Part shown: piece by piece, positions 1 through 10,611 of the stretch
Numbering within the stretch: position 1 is the stretch's first letter
Layout of the letters: each line of letters starts with the position of its first letter
Origin: Pararhizobium antarcticum
GTDB taxonomy: Bacteria > Pseudomonadota > Alphaproteobacteria > Rhizobiales > Rhizobiaceae
DNA length: 64,000 bases
Direction: 5' to 3'
Assembly: GCF_001885585.1 (NCBI RefSeq)
Contig: NZ_LSRP01000151.1
Location: 62,001 to 126,000, forward strand
Translations under genes and position numbers: made by a program
The notes under the pieces: generated by a model
The model's input: only the letters and a program-made list of their open reading frames with translations
Told to the model about the DNA's origin: nothing
The model's database searches: none

Positions 1-273
1 AACCATACCGGTAGAAATGCAACCGAAGAGAAAGATGCCTAAAAATACGGCAGCATCAGCACTTCCTTGGGCAATCGGTGCCTGCGCTTTGTTTTAAGCC
101 ATTGGAGATGTGCGTTGAACATGTAATTATTGCGCTGCCGTATGCCTTATTTTGCATCGCACAATTTGCCTTTCGTTCAACTTGGCAGGTGTGGGTAAAT
201 CATATAGCAAATGGACAACGTTAATAACTGTGGCACTTTTGTGTGCCATTTTGCTGCAAACGGAGGATCACCC
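1..273. other. Upstream region of gltA, no gene seen
   Basis: No convincing coding frame on either strand; the sequence is visibly more AT-rich than the rest of the window and is taken as the intergenic leader and promoter of citrate synthase. The preceding gene lies outside the window. Confidence 0.6.
181..208 (+). promoter_or_regulatory. Possible gltA promoter
   Basis: CTTGGC at 181-186 resembles the rhizobial -35 consensus CTTGAC and is followed after 16 bp by TATAGC at 203-208. It lies about 65 bp before the chosen gltA start. Read by eye only. Confidence 0.35.
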
Positions 274-1563
274 ATGACAGGAAAAAGCGCAGTCGTAACA
301 GTCGATAACAAATCGGTCGAGTTACCGGTGCGATCCGGGTCGATCGGTCCGGATGTTGTCGATATTGCCACGCTCTACAAGCAGACCGGCCAGTTTACCT
401 ATGACCCGGGCTTCACATCCACAGCATCCTGCGAATCGAAAATCACCTATATTGACGGCGACGAAGGCATTCTTCTGCACCGTGGCTATCCGATCGAGCA
501 GCTGGCCGAGCATGGCGATTTCCTCGAAATCTGCTACCTGCTCCTCTACGGCGAACTGCCGAGCAAGGCACAGAAGATCGACTTCGACTACCGCGTCACC
601 CATCACACGATGGTGCATGAGCAGATGTCGCGCTTCTTCACCGGCTTCCGCCGTGATGCCCATCCGATGGCCGTCATGTGCGGCTGTGTCGGGGCGCTGT
701 CGGCCTTCTACCACGACTCGACCGACATCACCGATCCGCACCAGCGGATGGTCGCTTCGCTGCGCATGATCGCCAAGATGCCGACGCTCGCCGCCATGGC
801 CTACAAGTACCATATCGGCCAGCCCTTCGTGTATCCGAAGAATGATCTCGACTACGCGTCGAACTTCCTGCGCATGTGCTTTGCCGTTCCTTGCGAGGAA
901 TATACGGTCAATCCGGTGCTGGCGCGTGCCATGGACCGCATCTTCATCCTGCATGCCGATCACGAGCAGAACGCCTCGACCTCGACCGTCCGCCTCGCCG
1001 GCTCGTCGGGTGCCAACCCGTTCGCCTGTATCGCTGCCGGCATTGCCTGCCTCTGGGGCCCGGCCCATGGCGGCGCCAACGAAGCCGCCCTCAACATGCT
1101 GGCCGAAATCGGAACCGTCGACCGCATTCCGGAATTCGTGGCCCGTGCCAAGGACAAGAACGATCCGTTCCGCCTCATGGGCTTTGGCCACCGCGTCTAC
1201 AAGAACTACGATCCGCGCGCCAAGATCATGCAGAAGACGACGCATGAGGTTCTGGCCGAACTCGGACATCGGGATGACCCGCTGCTCGAAGTCGCCATGG
1301 AACTCGAGCGCATCGCGCTGACGGACAGCTACTTCATCGAAAAGAAGCTCTATCCGAACATCGACTTCTATTCCGGCATCACGCTCAAGGCGCTCGGCTT
1401 CCCAACGACGATGTTCACGGTGCTGTTTGCACTCGCCCGCACCGTCGGCTGGATCGCCCAGTGGAACGAGATGATCGAAGATCCGGAACAGCGCATCGGC
1501 CGCCCGCGCCAGCTTTACATCGGCGAACCGCAGCGCGACTACCTTCCGGTGTCGAAGCGCTAA
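274..1563 (+). CDS. gltA: Citrate synthase (type II)
   Basis: Condenses acetyl-CoA and oxaloacetate to citrate, the entry step of the TCA cycle, in the cytosol. The 429-aa length fits hexameric type II bacterial citrate synthases. The catalytic region is visible: a His in the segment [11 protein letters not shown] (about residue 268) and [14 protein letters not shown] around residue 308, with the conserved Asp further on in NIDFYSG. An in-frame start lies 63 bp upstream, but I chose 274 because GGAGG at 262-266 is ideally spaced and the protein then starts MTGKSAVV, as in rhizobial GltA. It stands alone, convergent with the lpx operon. Confidence 0.97.
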   Translation: MTGKSAVVTVDNKSVELPVRSGSIGPDVVDIATLYKQTGQFTYDPGFTSTASCESKITYIDGDEGILLHRGYPIEQLAEHGDFLEICYLLLYGELPSKAQKIDFDYRVTHHTMVHEQMSRFFTGFRRDAHPMAVMCGCVGALSAFYHDSTDITDPHQRMVASLRMIAKMPTLAAMAYKYHIGQPFVYPKNDLDYASNFLRMCFAVPCEEYTVNPVLARAMDRIFILHADHEQNASTSTVRLAGSSGANPFACIAAGIACLWGPAHGGANEAALNMLAEIGTVDRIPEFVARAKDKNDPFRLMGFGHRVYKNYDPRAKIMQKTTHEVLAELGHRDDPLLEVAMELERIALTDSYFIEKKLYPNIDFYSGITLKALGFPTTMFTVLFALARTVGWIAQWNEMIEDPEQRIGRPRQLYIGEPQRDYLPVSKR

Positions 1564-1579
1564 CAGCGCCGCAGCCAAC

Positions 1580-1609
1580 AAAAAACCCGGTCATCGACCG
1601 GGTTTTTTT
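1580..1609. terminator. Bidirectional rho-independent terminator, gltA/lpxB
   Basis: A perfect stem AACCCGGTC/GACCGGGTT with a 3-nt loop is flanked by A6 on the left and T7 on the right, so it can terminate transcription from both sides. The lpxB stop codon (complement of 1591-1593) lies in the stem and loop. Confidence 0.9.
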
Positions 1610-2766
1610 GTGCTCAGCAGATCCATGATGACACCGGCCGCCTTTTGTCCGGGCGGCTGACGCGTCTTCATGCGCTCCCAGACCAGATCGTAGCCCTCCA
1701 GCATGGCGCGGCGCTGTGTCGTGTCGGCGACCAGTCGTTCCACCCAGCGGGCAAGGTTTCCCGGCCGCACGACCTCGACATATTCCGGCACGACGGGATA
1801 GTCGGCAATCAGGTTTGGCAGGGCTGCCGTCCAGATGGTGATGCGATGGGCCATCAGCTTGAACAGCCAATCGACCTTATAGGCTGAAATTGCAGGAATA
1901 CCGGCCAGCGCCAGTTCGAGAATAACGGTGCCGGAAGCAGCGATCGCCGCATCCGCCTGCGCAAATGCTTTCCATTTTTCCTCCGTACCAGTCGTAATGA
2001 CCGGTTGCCGGTCCCAGTCCGCGACCATGGCACGCACCAGCTGCTCCTGCCGCGGCACGGTCGGCAGCAGGAACCGCATGTCCGGATTGCGGGCTGCAAG
2101 CTGCTTCATCGTCTCACCGAACAGCGGCAACAGACGCTTGATCTCGCTCGACCTTGACCCCGGAAGAATGAGGCAGGTGGTGTTGCCGCCCGCTCCCGAC
2201 ATGCGCCGCGCGGCAATCGTTTGACGCGCACCCAGCAGAGCCGGATCGCTAGCCAGCCTGTGGCCGACATAGGTGGTCTCGGGGCCATCAAGGGCGATCA
2301 TCGCCTGCGGCTCGAAGGGCAGCACCGCCAGCACGTGATCGACATAGGCGCGCATGCGCGGTGCGCGCTCGGGCTTCCAGGCCCAGACGCTCGGGCAAAC
2401 ATAATTGACCACCGGCAGGTCCGGCAGCGCCTTGCGCACGGCTTTCGCCACACGGTGGGTAAAATCGGGACTGTCGATGATCACAAGCACATCCGGCTTC
2501 GCCGCGATGATCGCCGCCGTCGTCAGGCGAATGCGCCGGATGAGGTTGGGCAGGCGTGCCAGAACCTGCGAAAGGCCCATGATCGACAGTTCGGAATAGT
2601 CGAACAGCGACCGCAGTCCCTGCGCCTCCAGCGCCTCTCCGCCGACGCCGACCAGTTCCAGAGGGCCATTGAGACGCTGCCGCAGGGCAAGGACCAGATC
2701 GCCGCCGAGAAGGTCTCCGGAGACCTCGCCGGCAATGATCGCCACTTTCAGCGCAGGCGCGGTCAC
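1591..2766 (-). CDS. lpxB: Lipid-A-disaccharide synthase
   Basis: Glycosyltransferase (GT19) that joins UDP-2,3-diacylglucosamine to lipid X, giving the tetraacyl disaccharide of lipid A at the inner face of the cytoplasmic membrane. The N-terminus VAIIAGEVSGDLLG is the LpxB signature and the 391-aa length is normal. The start codon is GTG and overlaps the lpxI stop by 4 bp (GTGA), indicating translational coupling. It is the last gene of the lipid A run. Its substrate is the product of LpxI immediately upstream. Confidence 0.96.
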   Translation of the reverse strand: MTAPALKVAIIAGEVSGDLLGGDLVLALRQRLNGPLELVGVGGEALEAQGLRSLFDYSELSIMGLSQVLARLPNLIRRIRLTTAAIIAAKPDVLVIIDSPDFTHRVAKAVRKALPDLPVVNYVCPSVWAWKPERAPRMRAYVDHVLAVLPFEPQAMIALDGPETTYVGHRLASDPALLGARQTIAARRMSGAGGNTTCLILPGSRSSEIKRLLPLFGETMKQLAARNPDMRFLLPTVPRQEQLVRAMVADWDRQPVITTGTEEKWKAFAQADAAIAASGTVILELALAGIPAISAYKVDWLFKLMAHRITIWTAALPNLIADYPVVPEYVEVVRPGNLARWVERLVADTTQRRAMLEGYDLVWERMKTRQPPGQKAAGVIMDLLSTKKPGR

Positions 2767-3644
2767 GAACGCCCCCGGAGGCTTGCCCGATCGACGCCAA
2801 TCACGAACAGACCGGCCTTGTCGGCCGCCGCAATCAGTTCCGCGCGCTCCAGAACAAGCGCCCGGCCCGCCTCGACGGCAACGCCCGCCAGGCCGGCTGC
2901 CGCCGCGTGGGCAATGGTCGACGGGCCGATCGACGGCAGGTCGGCGCGGACGTCCTGCTGCGGCTTGCAGAGCTTGACCAGCACGCCGCGGCGGCGCGCG
3001 GAAATGCGCCCGTCCGCCTTGAGCCGCGCCACCCGCTCCAGCATCGCATCGGTGCCCTCAGGGCCTTCCAGGGCAACCACCCGGCCGCCGACGGCCACGG
3101 CACCCTGCCCGACATCCAGATGCCCGAGCGCAATGGCGGCAGCTTCGGCGATCTCGATATCGGCCTGGTCCTCGGCGCCCGGCTCGCGCCCGCCCAGCGG
3201 CCCGACCGTTGCCAGAAGCTCCGGCACTATGTCCTGCACGCCGATGACACGTGCGCCATTCGTTTCGATCAGTTCGATCGCCATCTTGAGCACGGCGTCG
3301 TCGCCGCCGGACAGAAGCGTGCGCAGCACGCTTGGAACCCTGGCAAGACTTTTCAGCGTCGGCTTGATGTCGCGCCAGTCGGGACGGCGGCGCACAGCAC
3401 CCGAGAGAACGACGCGACCAATCCCGGCATTGCGGAACAGGCTGCTGATCGCTTTGAAATTGCCGATGCCGAGCGTCGTGTTCTCGAAATCCGACCAGTC
3501 GCGATCGGATTCGTTGGCAAGCGCAATGATGAAAGGATTTTCGCCATGCCTGCGCGCCGCTTCGGCGACATGCAGGGGCAGGAGACCGCTGCCGGCGATG
3601 ATCGCCAGCCGGTCTTTGATCTCAGGCCGGCTGTCCAGGATCAT
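2763..3644 (-). CDS. lpxI: UDP-2,3-diacylglucosamine pyrophosphatase LpxI
   Basis: Hydrolyses UDP-2,3-diacylglucosamine to lipid X and UMP, the step done by LpxH in E. coli; alphaproteobacteria use this unrelated enzyme (formerly DUF1009). The protein is 293 aa. The N-terminal segment DRLAIIAGSGLLPLHVAEAAR and the Gly-rich C-terminal half are typical. The frame is open 75 codons further upstream but runs through lpxA; the start at 3644 follows an AGGG sequence formed by the end of lpxA and lies 4 bp after its stop. It overlaps lpxB by 4 bp. Confidence 0.94.
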   Translation of the reverse strand: MILDSRPEIKDRLAIIAGSGLLPLHVAEAARRHGENPFIIALANESDRDWSDFENTTLGIGNFKAISSLFRNAGIGRVVLSGAVRRRPDWRDIKPTLKSLARVPSVLRTLLSGGDDAVLKMAIELIETNGARVIGVQDIVPELLATVGPLGGREPGAEDQADIEIAEAAAIALGHLDVGQGAVAVGGRVVALEGPEGTDAMLERVARLKADGRISARRRGVLVKLCKPQQDVRADLPSIGPSTIAHAAAAGLAGVAVEAGRALVLERAELIAAADKAGLFVIGVDRASLRGRS

Positions 3645-3648
3645 CTGC

Positions 3649-4461
3649 TCAGCCCTTGCTGCCCCGTGTCGGCGACGAAAGGGCACGGTCGCTTTCAGCC
3701 GCGATGAAATCGAGGATCTCCATGGCCGGCGGGCAGTCGGCGTAGTCGTCACGGATCGCAGCCGCGTTGGCGCGAACCGAGCCCGCGCCGTCGAAAATCT
3801 GCTTGTAGGCGCGCCGGACTGCGTGGATGACAGGTTTTTCAATGCCGGACCGGCCCATGCCCACGACATTCAGCCCGCCCAGCAGGCCGGGATTGCCGTT
3901 CAGCATGCCATAGGGAATGACATCGTAGGACACCGCCGAAAGCCCGCCAACGAAAGCCTGGTGACCAATGCGGGTAAACTGGTGCACGGCAGAACCGCCG
4001 CCGAGAATGGCGCGGTCGCCGACCGTCACATGGCCGGCCAGCATGACGTTGTTCGAGAGGATGATGTTGTTGCCGAGGCGGCAGTCATGCGCGACATGGG
4101 CATAGGCGAGGAACAGGCAATTGTCGCCGACGACAGTCGTCCCGCCGTGCTCGATCGTGCCGGTGTTCATGGTCACGCCTTCGCGGATCGTGCAGTTCTC
4201 ACCGATCACCAGTGTCGTATCGACGGCGCTGTGGTGAACGCTCTGGGAATCACCGCCGATGACGGCGGACGGAAAGATCCGGCTGCCCTTGCCGACGGTC
4301 GTGCGGCCGAGAACCACCACATGGCTCAGAAGTTCGACATTATCGTGCAGCGTGACTTTTGGCCCGACATGGCAGAAGGGTCCGATCGTCACGTTTTCAC
4401 CAATCACCGCGCCGTCTTCAATCACGGAGAGCGGGTGGATCCTTGCACTGGCGGAAATCAT
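3649..4461 (-). CDS. lpxA: UDP-N-acetylglucosamine acyltransferase
   Basis: First committed step of lipid A synthesis: transfers a 3-hydroxyacyl chain from acyl-ACP to the 3-OH of UDP-GlcNAc in the cytosol. The 270 aa start with the left-handed beta-helix hexapeptide repeats (residues about 1-180). The catalytic His is visible in the AHVAHDC segment near residue 122, and a helical C-terminal domain follows. It starts 2 bp after the fabZ stop and precedes lpxI in the same operon. Confidence 0.97.
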   Translation of the reverse strand: MISASARIHPLSVIEDGAVIGENVTIGPFCHVGPKVTLHDNVELLSHVVVLGRTTVGKGSRIFPSAVIGGDSQSVHHSAVDTTLVIGENCTIREGVTMNTGTIEHGGTTVVGDNCLFLAYAHVAHDCRLGNNIILSNNVMLAGHVTVGDRAILGGGSAVHQFTRIGHQAFVGGLSAVSYDVIPYGMLNGNPGLLGGLNVVGMGRSGIEKPVIHAVRRAYKQIFDGAGSVRANAAAIRDDYADCPPAMEILDFIAAESDRALSSPTRGSKG

Positions 4462-4463
4462 GA

Positions 4464-4931
4464 TCAGGCATCTTCCTTGGCTATAATCATCGCGCCGATA
4501 TCAGCTTCCGCGACAAGTTGCCCGTCAACTTTTGCATCACAGTGAAACTTCCAGATATTGCCACGCTGCTTCTGCTTGACGACATGATATTCGACGCGGT
4601 CGCCGGGCACCACTGGCTTGCGGAAGCGGGCATTGTCGATGGTCATGAAGTAGACCAGATTGCTGCCGCCGCCGTTCTTGCGGGCGCAGATCGCGCCGGC
4701 CGTCTGGGCCATGCCCTCGATCAGAAGCACACCCGGCATGATCGGCTGCTCGGGGAAATGCCCGGTGAAATGCGGCTCGTTCGCGGTCACGTTCTTGATG
4801 CCAACAGCGGAATTGTCGCCGTCGATCTCGATGATCTTGTCCACGAGAAGAAACGGATACCGGTGCGGAAGCAGTTTCAAGATTTCCTTGATATCGGCCG
4901 TACCGAGAACGGTGGTCGCTGCTTCACTCAT
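4464..4931 (-). CDS. fabZ: 3-hydroxyacyl-[ACP] dehydratase FabZ
   Basis: Dehydrates 3-hydroxyacyl-ACP in fatty-acid elongation and competes with LpxA/LpxD for the same acyl-ACP pool, which explains its place in the lpx operon. The single hot-dog domain (155 aa) shows [14 protein letters not shown] and the catalytic [15 protein letters not shown] motif with its His and Glu. Two adjacent ATGs occur; I chose the second (4931) because it leaves 5 nt after GGAGG. The start overlaps the end of lpxD by 8 bp. Confidence 0.96.
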   Translation of the reverse strand: MSEAATTVLGTADIKEILKLLPHRYPFLLVDKIIEIDGDNSAVGIKNVTANEPHFTGHFPEQPIMPGVLLIEGMAQTAGAICARKNGGGSNLVYFMTIDNARFRKPVVPGDRVEYHVVKQKQRGNIWKFHCDAKVDGQLVAEADIGAMIIAKEDA

Positions 4932-5991
4932 CATTGCCTCCCGCTTTTTTCTGTCTGCTGTGCGCGCGCGCGGCAATCTCCGCCATGTCGCGCAGGAAAT
5001 CCCGCATTGGCCGGGCCGGTATGCCGCCGTAGCGCTCGCCAGCCGGCACATCGGCCGCGACACCGCTCATGGCGGCGATCTGTGCCCGGTCGCCAATGGT
5101 GATATGGCCGTTGATGGCCGCCGCACCGCCGATCAGGACACCGTCACCGATGCGAGTGCTGCCGGCAATGCCCACCTGGGCGGCGATACCGCAATGCCTG
5201 CCGACGCGGACATTGTGGCCGAGTTGAACCATATTATCGATTTTCGTGCCTTCGCCGACCACCGTATCGTCCATCGCGCCGCGATCGATCGTGGTGTTGG
5301 CGCCGATCTCGACCCTGTCCTGCAGGATGACGCGGCCAATCTGGACGATCTTGATCATGCCACCCTTCGGCCCCGGCGCATTGCCAAAGCCGTCCTGGCC
5401 GATCCGCGCACCCGGGTGAATGATGACCTCGTCGCCGATCAGCGCGCAGAGCACGCTGGCGCCGGCCGCAATCGTGCAGTCACGGCCGATCCGAACCCCC
5501 GGCCCGATCACGGCCCCTGCGGCAATCCATGTTCCAGCACCGATCTGCGCACCAGCGCCGATCACAGCCGTCGCCTCGATCTGCACACCGTCCTCGATCC
5601 GCGCCGACGGATCGACAAAGGCAGCCGGCGATATGCCCGGCGGTCCGGACAGGTTCTGCACGGGGCGCATGGCCTGCGGATACAGAAGCGAGCCTGCGAC
5701 GGCAAAGGCCGTATGCGCATGCTGCGTCAAAAGAACCGGAATATGTGGGGGGACGATCGCCGCAATGGCCTTGTCGCAAACAATCGCTGCAGCCTGGCAT
5801 GTCTCCAGTTCGCTGCGGTTCTTGCGGGACAACATGTAACAGATGTCATCCTGTTTTGCCCGGTAGACGGGCGAAACCGACCGGACAACCCGGTCAGCCA
5901 CTGTCTGATCTTCCAGTGTCGCCCCGATCTGATCCGCCAGCATATCCAGGCGGATCCCATCATGGGGCGGGAAGAACCAGTTCTGTTCCAT
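4924..5991 (-). CDS. lpxD: UDP-3-O-(3-hydroxyacyl)glucosamine N-acyltransferase
   Basis: Adds the second (N-linked) acyl chain to the lipid A precursor after LpxC. The 355 aa comprise an N-terminal uridine-binding domain (about 1-105), a hexapeptide-repeat beta-helix and a short C-terminal helix. The catalytic His is in [10 protein letters not shown]. The gene lies 47 bp downstream of bamA and overlaps fabZ, the classic bamA-lpxD-fabZ-lpxA order with skp absent. Confidence 0.97.
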   Translation of the reverse strand: MEQNWFFPPHDGIRLDMLADQIGATLEDQTVADRVVRSVSPVYRAKQDDICYMLSRKNRSELETCQAAAIVCDKAIAAIVPPHIPVLLTQHAHTAFAVAGSLLYPQAMRPVQNLSGPPGISPAAFVDPSARIEDGVQIEATAVIGAGAQIGAGTWIAAGAVIGPGVRIGRDCTIAAGASVLCALIGDEVIIHPGARIGQDGFGNAPGPKGGMIKIVQIGRVILQDRVEIGANTTIDRGAMDDTVVGEGTKIDNMVQLGHNVRVGRHCGIAAQVGIAGSTRIGDGVLIGGAAAINGHITIGDRAQIAAMSGVAADVPAGERYGGIPARPMRDFLRDMAEIAARAHSRQKKAGGNDE

Positions 5992-6038
5992 GGCCGATAC
6001 TCCAGAACGATTTGGCAGGCAGTTCTGGACTGCGACGA

Positions 6039-8369
6039 TTAGAACGACGACGAGATACCGAACTTCAGGTTCTGGACGCGGTCGAAGTCTTCCTTGGCAA
6101 TCGGGAACGCATAGTCGACACGCAGCGGACCGAATGGTGATGCCCAGAGCAGGCCAAGACCGACAGAGGCACGCAGCGACGCATCGGTGCCACGCACACC
6201 ATCCGCACCTGTGACACTCACCTCATTGCCGTAAAGCGTTCCGGCATCGACGAAGAAGGCGCCACGGAAGCCGCTGTCACGCGGAATGCCCGGGAGCGGG
6301 AATGTCGCTTCAGCCGAAGCCGTGAAGTAGGTCGTGCCGCCGATCGAGTCGCCGTTGGCAGCGCGCGGCCCAACACCGTTCCGCTCGAAGCCGCGAATGT
6401 CGTTGCCGCTCAGCTGGAACTGGTCGAAGACCTCCATCTGACCGGATGTCCCGACAACATGGCCAGCACTACCGGCGATCGATGCAATGATGTCTGCATC
6501 GTCGTTCAGCGTGTAATAGGCCTTCGCCTTGCCGCTGATCTTGTAGAAATCCGACGTGCCGCCAAGGCCCGCAAATTCCTGCGTGATCGACGCAATGATA
6601 CCCTCGTGCGGCGCCGCAGCATCATCCAGCGAATTGTAGCTGATGACCTGCGAGATCGACGAACGTGTCCAAGGCGAACCATCGATCACCCGATCATAGG
6701 GGCTCGACAGTTCAGTTTTGTCGCCACGATAATCATATTCCGAATAGTTGTAGCGGAACGTCGTCGAAATTCGCTCGGTGATCGGTGCCGTGACGCGCAG
6801 GCTGAAGCCCTGCTCATCATAGCTGTAGTTGTCGTCGTCGAAATCATTCTCGTTCTTGAACACATCAAAGCCGGCGGCCAGACGGTAACCGAGGAAATAG
6901 GGCTCGGTGAACGAGACGTTGTAGGTGCGGCTTTCGTCGCCGCGACCGGCGGCAAGACGAATATACTGGCCACGGCCGAGGAAGTTCTTTTCCTCGATCG
7001 AGGCCTCCAGAAGGAAGCCGCCGCCGCTGCCGGCCGAATAGCCCGCACCGACACCGAAGGATCCTGTCGACTGGTCCTGCACATCAACGACGATGACGAC
7101 GCGGTCCGGAGCCGTCCCCGGAGCCGTCGTGATATTGACGGCGGAGAAGTAGCCGAGCGCGTCGAGACGACGCTTGGCGCGCGCAATCATTTCCTGGTTG
7201 AAGGCGTCGCCTTCGCTGAGGTCGAATTCGCGACGGATGACGTAGTCACGTGTGCGTGTGTTGCCGCGGATCTCGATGCGCTCAACATAGGCACGCTCGC
7301 CCTGGTCAACCAGATAATCGACGGCGATCGTACGATTGTCGAAATTACGGTTGCCACGCGGCGTGACGCGCGCAAAGGGATAACCTTCGGCAGCCACACG
7401 CTTGGAAATTTCCGAAATGCTCTCCTGTACGTCCTTGGCCTTGTAAACGGACCCTTCGCTGGTCTGGACCAGACCCTTGAGGGCCTCAGCATCCACACCT
7501 TCGACAGTCGATTCGACATTAACAGGACCGAAGTCGTAGCGCTCGCCTTCTTCAACGGTGATCGTCACCGTGTACTCGTTGGTCGATTCATCAAGGGCAG
7601 CGTCGGAAGAAACGACGCGGAAATCCGCATAACCGTGATTGTAATAGAACTGGCGCAGCAACTCTTCATCGGCGCGCAGCTTGTCTTCGTTGTAGACGTC
7701 CTTGCGGTTCAGGAACGAGAAGAGACCGGATTTCTTGGTTGCGATCACCGACTGCAGGCGACCATCACCATAGGCCGTGTTGCCGACGAAGCTGATCTGG
7801 CTGATCTTGGTGCGCGTGCCTTCATTGATCACGAAGGCGAGATTGACGCGCCCTTCCGCGATCGGAACCACCTGGGTCGTGACCGTCACATCCTCGCGAC
7901 CGATCCCGGCATAGGCCTGCTTGATCGCCGCGATATCCGACTCAACGGTCGCTTCGCTGTAAGGGCCGAGCGGCTGCGTGCGCACGGCTTCCTGAAGTTT
8001 ATTGTCCTTGATCTTGCGGTTGCCGTTGAACACCACCTGGTTGATCAACTGGTTCTCGCTGACAGACACGACGAGCGTGCCGCCTGAAATATTGATGCTG
8101 ACGTCGGAAAAATACCCGGTCGCGTAGAGACGCTTCACCGAGGAATCGATGTCGGAATTGCTGAAGCTCTTGCCGGGGGTGATCGTGATGTTGGCGCGAA
8201 CGGTTTCGGCGCTGACGCGCGTCGCACCGCGAACCTCTACCCGGCTGATGACAGCGGCCTCTGCAACAGACGCACTAGCAAGCGTTACGATGCCTGTACC
8301 CGTTGCGACAATTCCAGCAGACAGCGCAACCGCCGATACCGCGTTCAAAAACTTTGAACCAGCTTTCAT
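6039..8369 (-). CDS. bamA: Outer-membrane protein assembly factor BamA
   Basis: Central pore of the BAM complex, which inserts beta-barrel proteins into the outer membrane. From the chosen start (776 aa) there is a signal peptide ending ASVAEA (about residue 39), five POTRA domains over roughly residues 40-420, and a C-terminal Omp85 barrel ending in an aromatic residue (ISSSF). The frame extends 27 codons upstream, but 8369 gives a proper signal peptide and has AAGG about 7 nt upstream. The 240 bp before it (8370-8609) hold no gene and presumably its own promoter. Confidence 0.95.
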   Translation of the reverse strand: MKAGSKFLNAVSAVALSAGIVATGTGIVTLASASVAEAAVISRVEVRGATRVSAETVRANITITPGKSFSNSDIDSSVKRLYATGYFSDVSINISGGTLVVSVSENQLINQVVFNGNRKIKDNKLQEAVRTQPLGPYSEATVESDIAAIKQAYAGIGREDVTVTTQVVPIAEGRVNLAFVINEGTRTKISQISFVGNTAYGDGRLQSVIATKKSGLFSFLNRKDVYNEDKLRADEELLRQFYYNHGYADFRVVSSDAALDESTNEYTVTITVEEGERYDFGPVNVESTVEGVDAEALKGLVQTSEGSVYKAKDVQESISEISKRVAAEGYPFARVTPRGNRNFDNRTIAVDYLVDQGERAYVERIEIRGNTRTRDYVIRREFDLSEGDAFNQEMIARAKRRLDALGYFSAVNITTAPGTAPDRVVIVVDVQDQSTGSFGVGAGYSAGSGGGFLLEASIEEKNFLGRGQYIRLAAGRGDESRTYNVSFTEPYFLGYRLAAGFDVFKNENDFDDDNYSYDEQGFSLRVTAPITERISTTFRYNYSEYDYRGDKTELSSPYDRVIDGSPWTRSSISQVISYNSLDDAAAPHEGIIASITQEFAGLGGTSDFYKISGKAKAYYTLNDDADIIASIAGSAGHVVGTSGQMEVFDQFQLSGNDIRGFERNGVGPRAANGDSIGGTTYFTASAEATFPLPGIPRDSGFRGAFFVDAGTLYGNEVSVTGADGVRGTDASLRASVGLGLLWASPFGPLRVDYAFPIAKEDFDRVQNLKFGISSSF

Positions 8370-8609
8370 AAATCTTACCTTTTTCCCAACGTCTCGCAGC
8401 AAAGCCATACCGACTCCGGCCACGTTTGCCGTTTTAACTGCTTTTCCCATACAAGCAAGGTCGCTCGTTAATTTCTGTTTACTTCAATTCAAACCGTGTC
8501 CCAACGGCCACTACAGAATTGATTTATCGTAAACAATTCCTTTCGACACAACCCATTGAAAACCAAGGGTGCTGCCGTTCTCCCAGGCAATCCGCAAGCC
8601 CGTCTTGGC

Positions 8610-9743
8610 CTAGCCGATCAGCATGCTGATGTCGTTCCACGTCGCGAACACCATCAGCATCAGAACCATTGCAAAACCGATGCGGAAAGCGATGTCCTGG
8701 GCGCCCGGACCGACAGGTTTTCCCCTGACGGCTTCCACCGCATAAAACATCAGATGCCCGCCATCAAGTACCGGAACCGGCATTAGGTTGAGAAGTCCAA
8801 TGGAAACCGACAGGACGGCTGCCAATTGCAGCACGGCGGCGATGCCGAGCGTCGCCATCTGTCCCGAGGCCTGGGCAACGCGGATGGGTCCGCCCAGCTG
8901 ATCCGCTTTCATCCGGCCGGTCACGAGGTTGGCGAGATAGTTGAACGTCCCGGTGACGATGTGCCAGCTTTCGACAGCCCCCTGCCCGACAGCTTCAATC
9001 GGCCCAAAAGTCTGGAGCCGGAAATTGCCGGCTTCCTGATTGGTGACGATACCGATAATGCCCAGTTCCATCTTGTTGCCGAACTGGTCGGTGATCTCCG
9101 TGCGCTGCGGCACCATCGGCAGATCCAGGAACGCGTCCTTGCGTTCCACCCTTATGGTGATCGGCGTTTCCGGGCGTATGCTGACGTAACGGCGGACATC
9201 GTCGAATGTCGTGACGGCATTGCCGTCGATCGAGACGAGCAGGTCTCCGGGCAGCACGCCGGCCTTCTGCGCCGCACTGTCGACCTTGACCTCGGCAACG
9301 ATCGGATCGGCAACCGACTTGCCGTAGATCGAGAAGAGGACCGCAAAGATCGCGATCGCCAGGATGAAATTGGCGATCGGCCCCGCGGCGACGGTCGCGG
9401 CTCTCTTCCAGAGTTTGGCACCGAGAAACGTGCGGTCCCGATCTTCTGCCGAAAACTTTTCAAGACGGGCATAGTCCGGAATGCTGGCCGCATCCTCGTC
9501 CCCGAAGAATTTCACATAGCCACCCAGCGGAATGGCACAGAATTTCCAGCGCGTTCCATGGCGATCGGTAAAGCCGAAGATCTCCGGGCCGAACCCGACA
9601 GCAAAAGCAACGATACGGATGCCAGACCACCGCCCGACGAGGTAATGGCCCATCTCATGCACGAAGACCAGCAGCGTCAGCACCAGAAGGAATGGCACGA
9701 TATAGCCCAGAACGAACTGCATCGCATCGGCCAGGAAAGTCAT
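8610..9743 (-). CDS. rseP: Site-2 membrane metalloprotease RseP
   Basis: Intramembrane zinc protease (S2P, M50) that cleaves transmembrane segments of anti-sigma factors or signal peptides in envelope-stress control. The active site HEMGH is in the first membrane helix (about residue 26). One PDZ domain follows near residues 125-210 (E. coli RseP has two), then the second catalytic motif NLMPVPVLDGGH near the C-terminus. The 377-aa start at 9743 was chosen over an upstream in-frame codon because it gives the standard N-terminus. It is the gene before bamA in the envelope run. Confidence 0.95.
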   Translation of the reverse strand: MTFLADAMQFVLGYIVPFLLVLTLLVFVHEMGHYLVGRWSGIRIVAFAVGFGPEIFGFTDRHGTRWKFCAIPLGGYVKFFGDEDAASIPDYARLEKFSAEDRDRTFLGAKLWKRAATVAAGPIANFILAIAIFAVLFSIYGKSVADPIVAEVKVDSAAQKAGVLPGDLLVSIDGNAVTTFDDVRRYVSIRPETPITIRVERKDAFLDLPMVPQRTEITDQFGNKMELGIIGIVTNQEAGNFRLQTFGPIEAVGQGAVESWHIVTGTFNYLANLVTGRMKADQLGGPIRVAQASGQMATLGIAAVLQLAAVLSVSIGLLNLMPVPVLDGGHLMFYAVEAVRGKPVGPGAQDIAFRIGFAMVLMLMVFATWNDISMLIG

Positions 9744-9777
9744 TCGCGTACCCCGTTCATGTCGCCTGAGGGGCGCT

Positions 9778-10611
9778 TTAGAGCCCCAGCAGGATTGCCC
9801 CTGTCGATGTGGTCTGCGCACCGGCAAATACGACCTGCATCAAAGAAAGCAGAAGTGCTGCAAAACAGGCGAAAACAAGGCCGTCGACCCGATCCATCAC
9901 GCCACCATGGCCAGGAATGAGTTTGCTGGAGTCCTTTGCACCGAATTTGCGCTTGATGAAACTTTCGAAGAGATCGCCGCTCTGGCTTGCCACGGACAGC
10001 ACGAGTGCCAGCACCGGCAAACGAAGATCATCCAGCGAAAACTGGCTGGACACCAGGGCAACCCCGGCAATCACCCCGGACACAGCGCCGCCGATGGCTC
10101 CGGACCAGGTTTTCCCGGGCGAAATCCGCGGTGCAAGTTTCGGTCCGCCAATCGCACGGCCCGTGAAATAGGCCAGGATATCGGTCGCCCAGACGACGGC
10201 AAAGACGAACAGCATGGCAATCAGGCCAGCCGAATCGTCACCCCGGATCGCAGACAGGGAAATGCCGGTCAGGCCCGCATAGACGATGCCGCCCGGTTGC
10301 CAGAAGCTTCCCTTGCGCAGCATGACCCACAACAACGAGACGATGGCGAAGCCCGACAGGACCGGAATGGTCAGACCGACATCGTCGAACAGGATCAGCC
10401 CGGCAACGACAATCTGCGACAACCATCCGAAGGCGTTTGCCTGGAAATCGACGTCGGCAAGCCGTGTCATCGTCGACCATTCGTAATAGACGAGCAGCGC
10501 AATGGCGACGGACAGAATCTGGAACGTCAGGCCGCCGGCCCAGGTCGCGAAAAGAACGACGACAGCCATGACGATGCCGGACAGGATGCGCAGCTTGAGT
10601 TCTGTCTGCAT
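9778..10611 (-). CDS. cdsA: Phosphatidate cytidylyltransferase
   Basis: Makes CDP-diacylglycerol from phosphatidate and CTP at the inner membrane, the branch point for all phospholipids. The 277-aa protein is mostly hydrophobic helices and ends with the family signature, visible as SQSGDLFESFIKRKFGAKD followed by IPGHGGVMDRVD. Its ATG shares one base with the uppS stop (TGATG), so the two are likely translationally coupled. Confidence 0.95.
   Translation of the reverse strand: MQTELKLRILSGIVMAVVVLFATWAGGLTFQILSVAIALLVYYEWSTMTRLADVDFQANAFGWLSQIVVAGLILFDDVGLTIPVLSGFAIVSLLWVMLRKGSFWQPGGIVYAGLTGISLSAIRGDDSAGLIAMLFVFAVVWATDILAYFTGRAIGGPKLAPRISPGKTWSGAIGGAVSGVIAGVALVSSQFSLDDLRLPVLALVLSVASQSGDLFESFIKRKFGAKDSSKLIPGHGGVMDRVDGLVFACFAALLLSLMQVVFAGAQTTSTGAILLGL

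Noticed and set aside
2221-4545. Long + strand open frame over the lpx genes
   Set aside because: Arg/Ser/Pro-rich sequence antisense to lpxB, lpxI and lpxA, with no ribosome site and no domain.
8370-8450. Longer BamA N-terminus starting at 8450
   Set aside because: It would bury the signal peptide 27 residues inside the protein; the start at 8369 gives a normal one.
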